Source: Nanobdellota archaeon
GTDB lineage: Archaea; Nanobdellota; Nanobdellia; Woesearchaeales; BS150m-G63
Length of the DNA stretch: 5,334 nucleotides
Direction of reading: 5' to 3'
Assembly: GCA_023137655.1 (NCBI GenBank)
Contig: JAGLOT010000051.1
Span: forward strand, 1 to 5,334
Shown here in pieces: positions 5,277-5,334 of the stretch (within the stretch, counting starts at the first letter, position 1; the number at the start of each line of letters is the position of its first letter). Below the pieces are notes generated by a model. That model saw nothing but the letters and a program-made list of their open reading frames with translations. It did no database searches and was not told the origin of the DNA. The translations under genes and the position numbers were made by a program.

Positions 5277-5288
5277 ATACTTATTAAA
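5273..5288 (+). promoter_or_regulatory. Possible promoter for a gene beyond the window
   Basis: GAAAAT (5273-5278), BRE-like, is followed by ACTTATTAAA (5279-5288), TATA-like. Transcription would start near 5310. No open reading frame or recognisable RNA gene is visible in the last 45 bases, so the gene, if any, lies further on. Confidence 0.3.
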
Positions 5289-5334
5289 CTAGATGCAAGA
5301 CTAAGAAGAGGGCATAACTCCCTACAAAAGAAGA

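Noticed and set aside
5141..5334. Possible tRNA, C/D box RNA or CRISPR in the 3' region
   Set aside because: No cloverleaf, no paired RUGAUGA/CUGA boxes and no regularly spaced repeats beyond the two terminator copies were found.

Overview
The window looks like part of the chromosome of an AT-rich archaeon, most likely of the DPANN group (Woesearchaeota/Pacearchaeota-like). This placement is inferred from gene types and signals. They include an archaeal-type replication protein A with a zinc-binding OB fold, pilin-like (class III) N-termini on two exported proteins, TATA-box promoters 25-35 bp ahead of gene starts, a probably leaderless RPA transcript, and a small conserved protein I associate with DPANN genomes. 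All five genes are on the + strand and fill nearly the whole window.

Left part (1-2530): two genes one base apart, apparently an operon. The first encodes a membrane-anchored, pilin-like protein of unknown function. The second is the striking one: a 562-residue protein with a pilin-like N-terminal anchor, a cysteine-containing extracellular stalk, a beta-rich domain and a C-terminal phage-type lysozyme domain (GH24) with an intact Glu-Cys-Thr active site. A T-rich terminator-like stretch follows.

Middle (2551-3539): a gene with its own promoter encodes a predicted lipoprotein with a YkuD-type L,D-transpeptidase domain. The catalytic Cys and the upstream His are present, in an S-G-G-C-I-R variant of the usual S-H-G-C-I-R motif. 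Its Shine-Dalgarno site and start codon lie inside the loop of a possible 7-bp leader hairpin.

Right part (3540-5334): the RPA gene, then a 97-residue conserved small protein with a perfect Shine-Dalgarno site, then two nearly identical tandem hairpin/T-tract terminators, a further inverted repeat, and a possible promoter for a gene beyond the window.

The most interesting theme is two adjacent, surface-displayed enzymes whose family substrate is bacterial peptidoglycan, in an organism type that should not make peptidoglycan. The simplest reading is a surface apparatus for attacking, penetrating or feeding on bacteria, with the lysozyme presented on a pilin-like anchor and the transpeptidase-fold protein tethered as a lipoprotein. 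RPA and the small downstream protein look like ordinary information-processing genes next to this accessory module.
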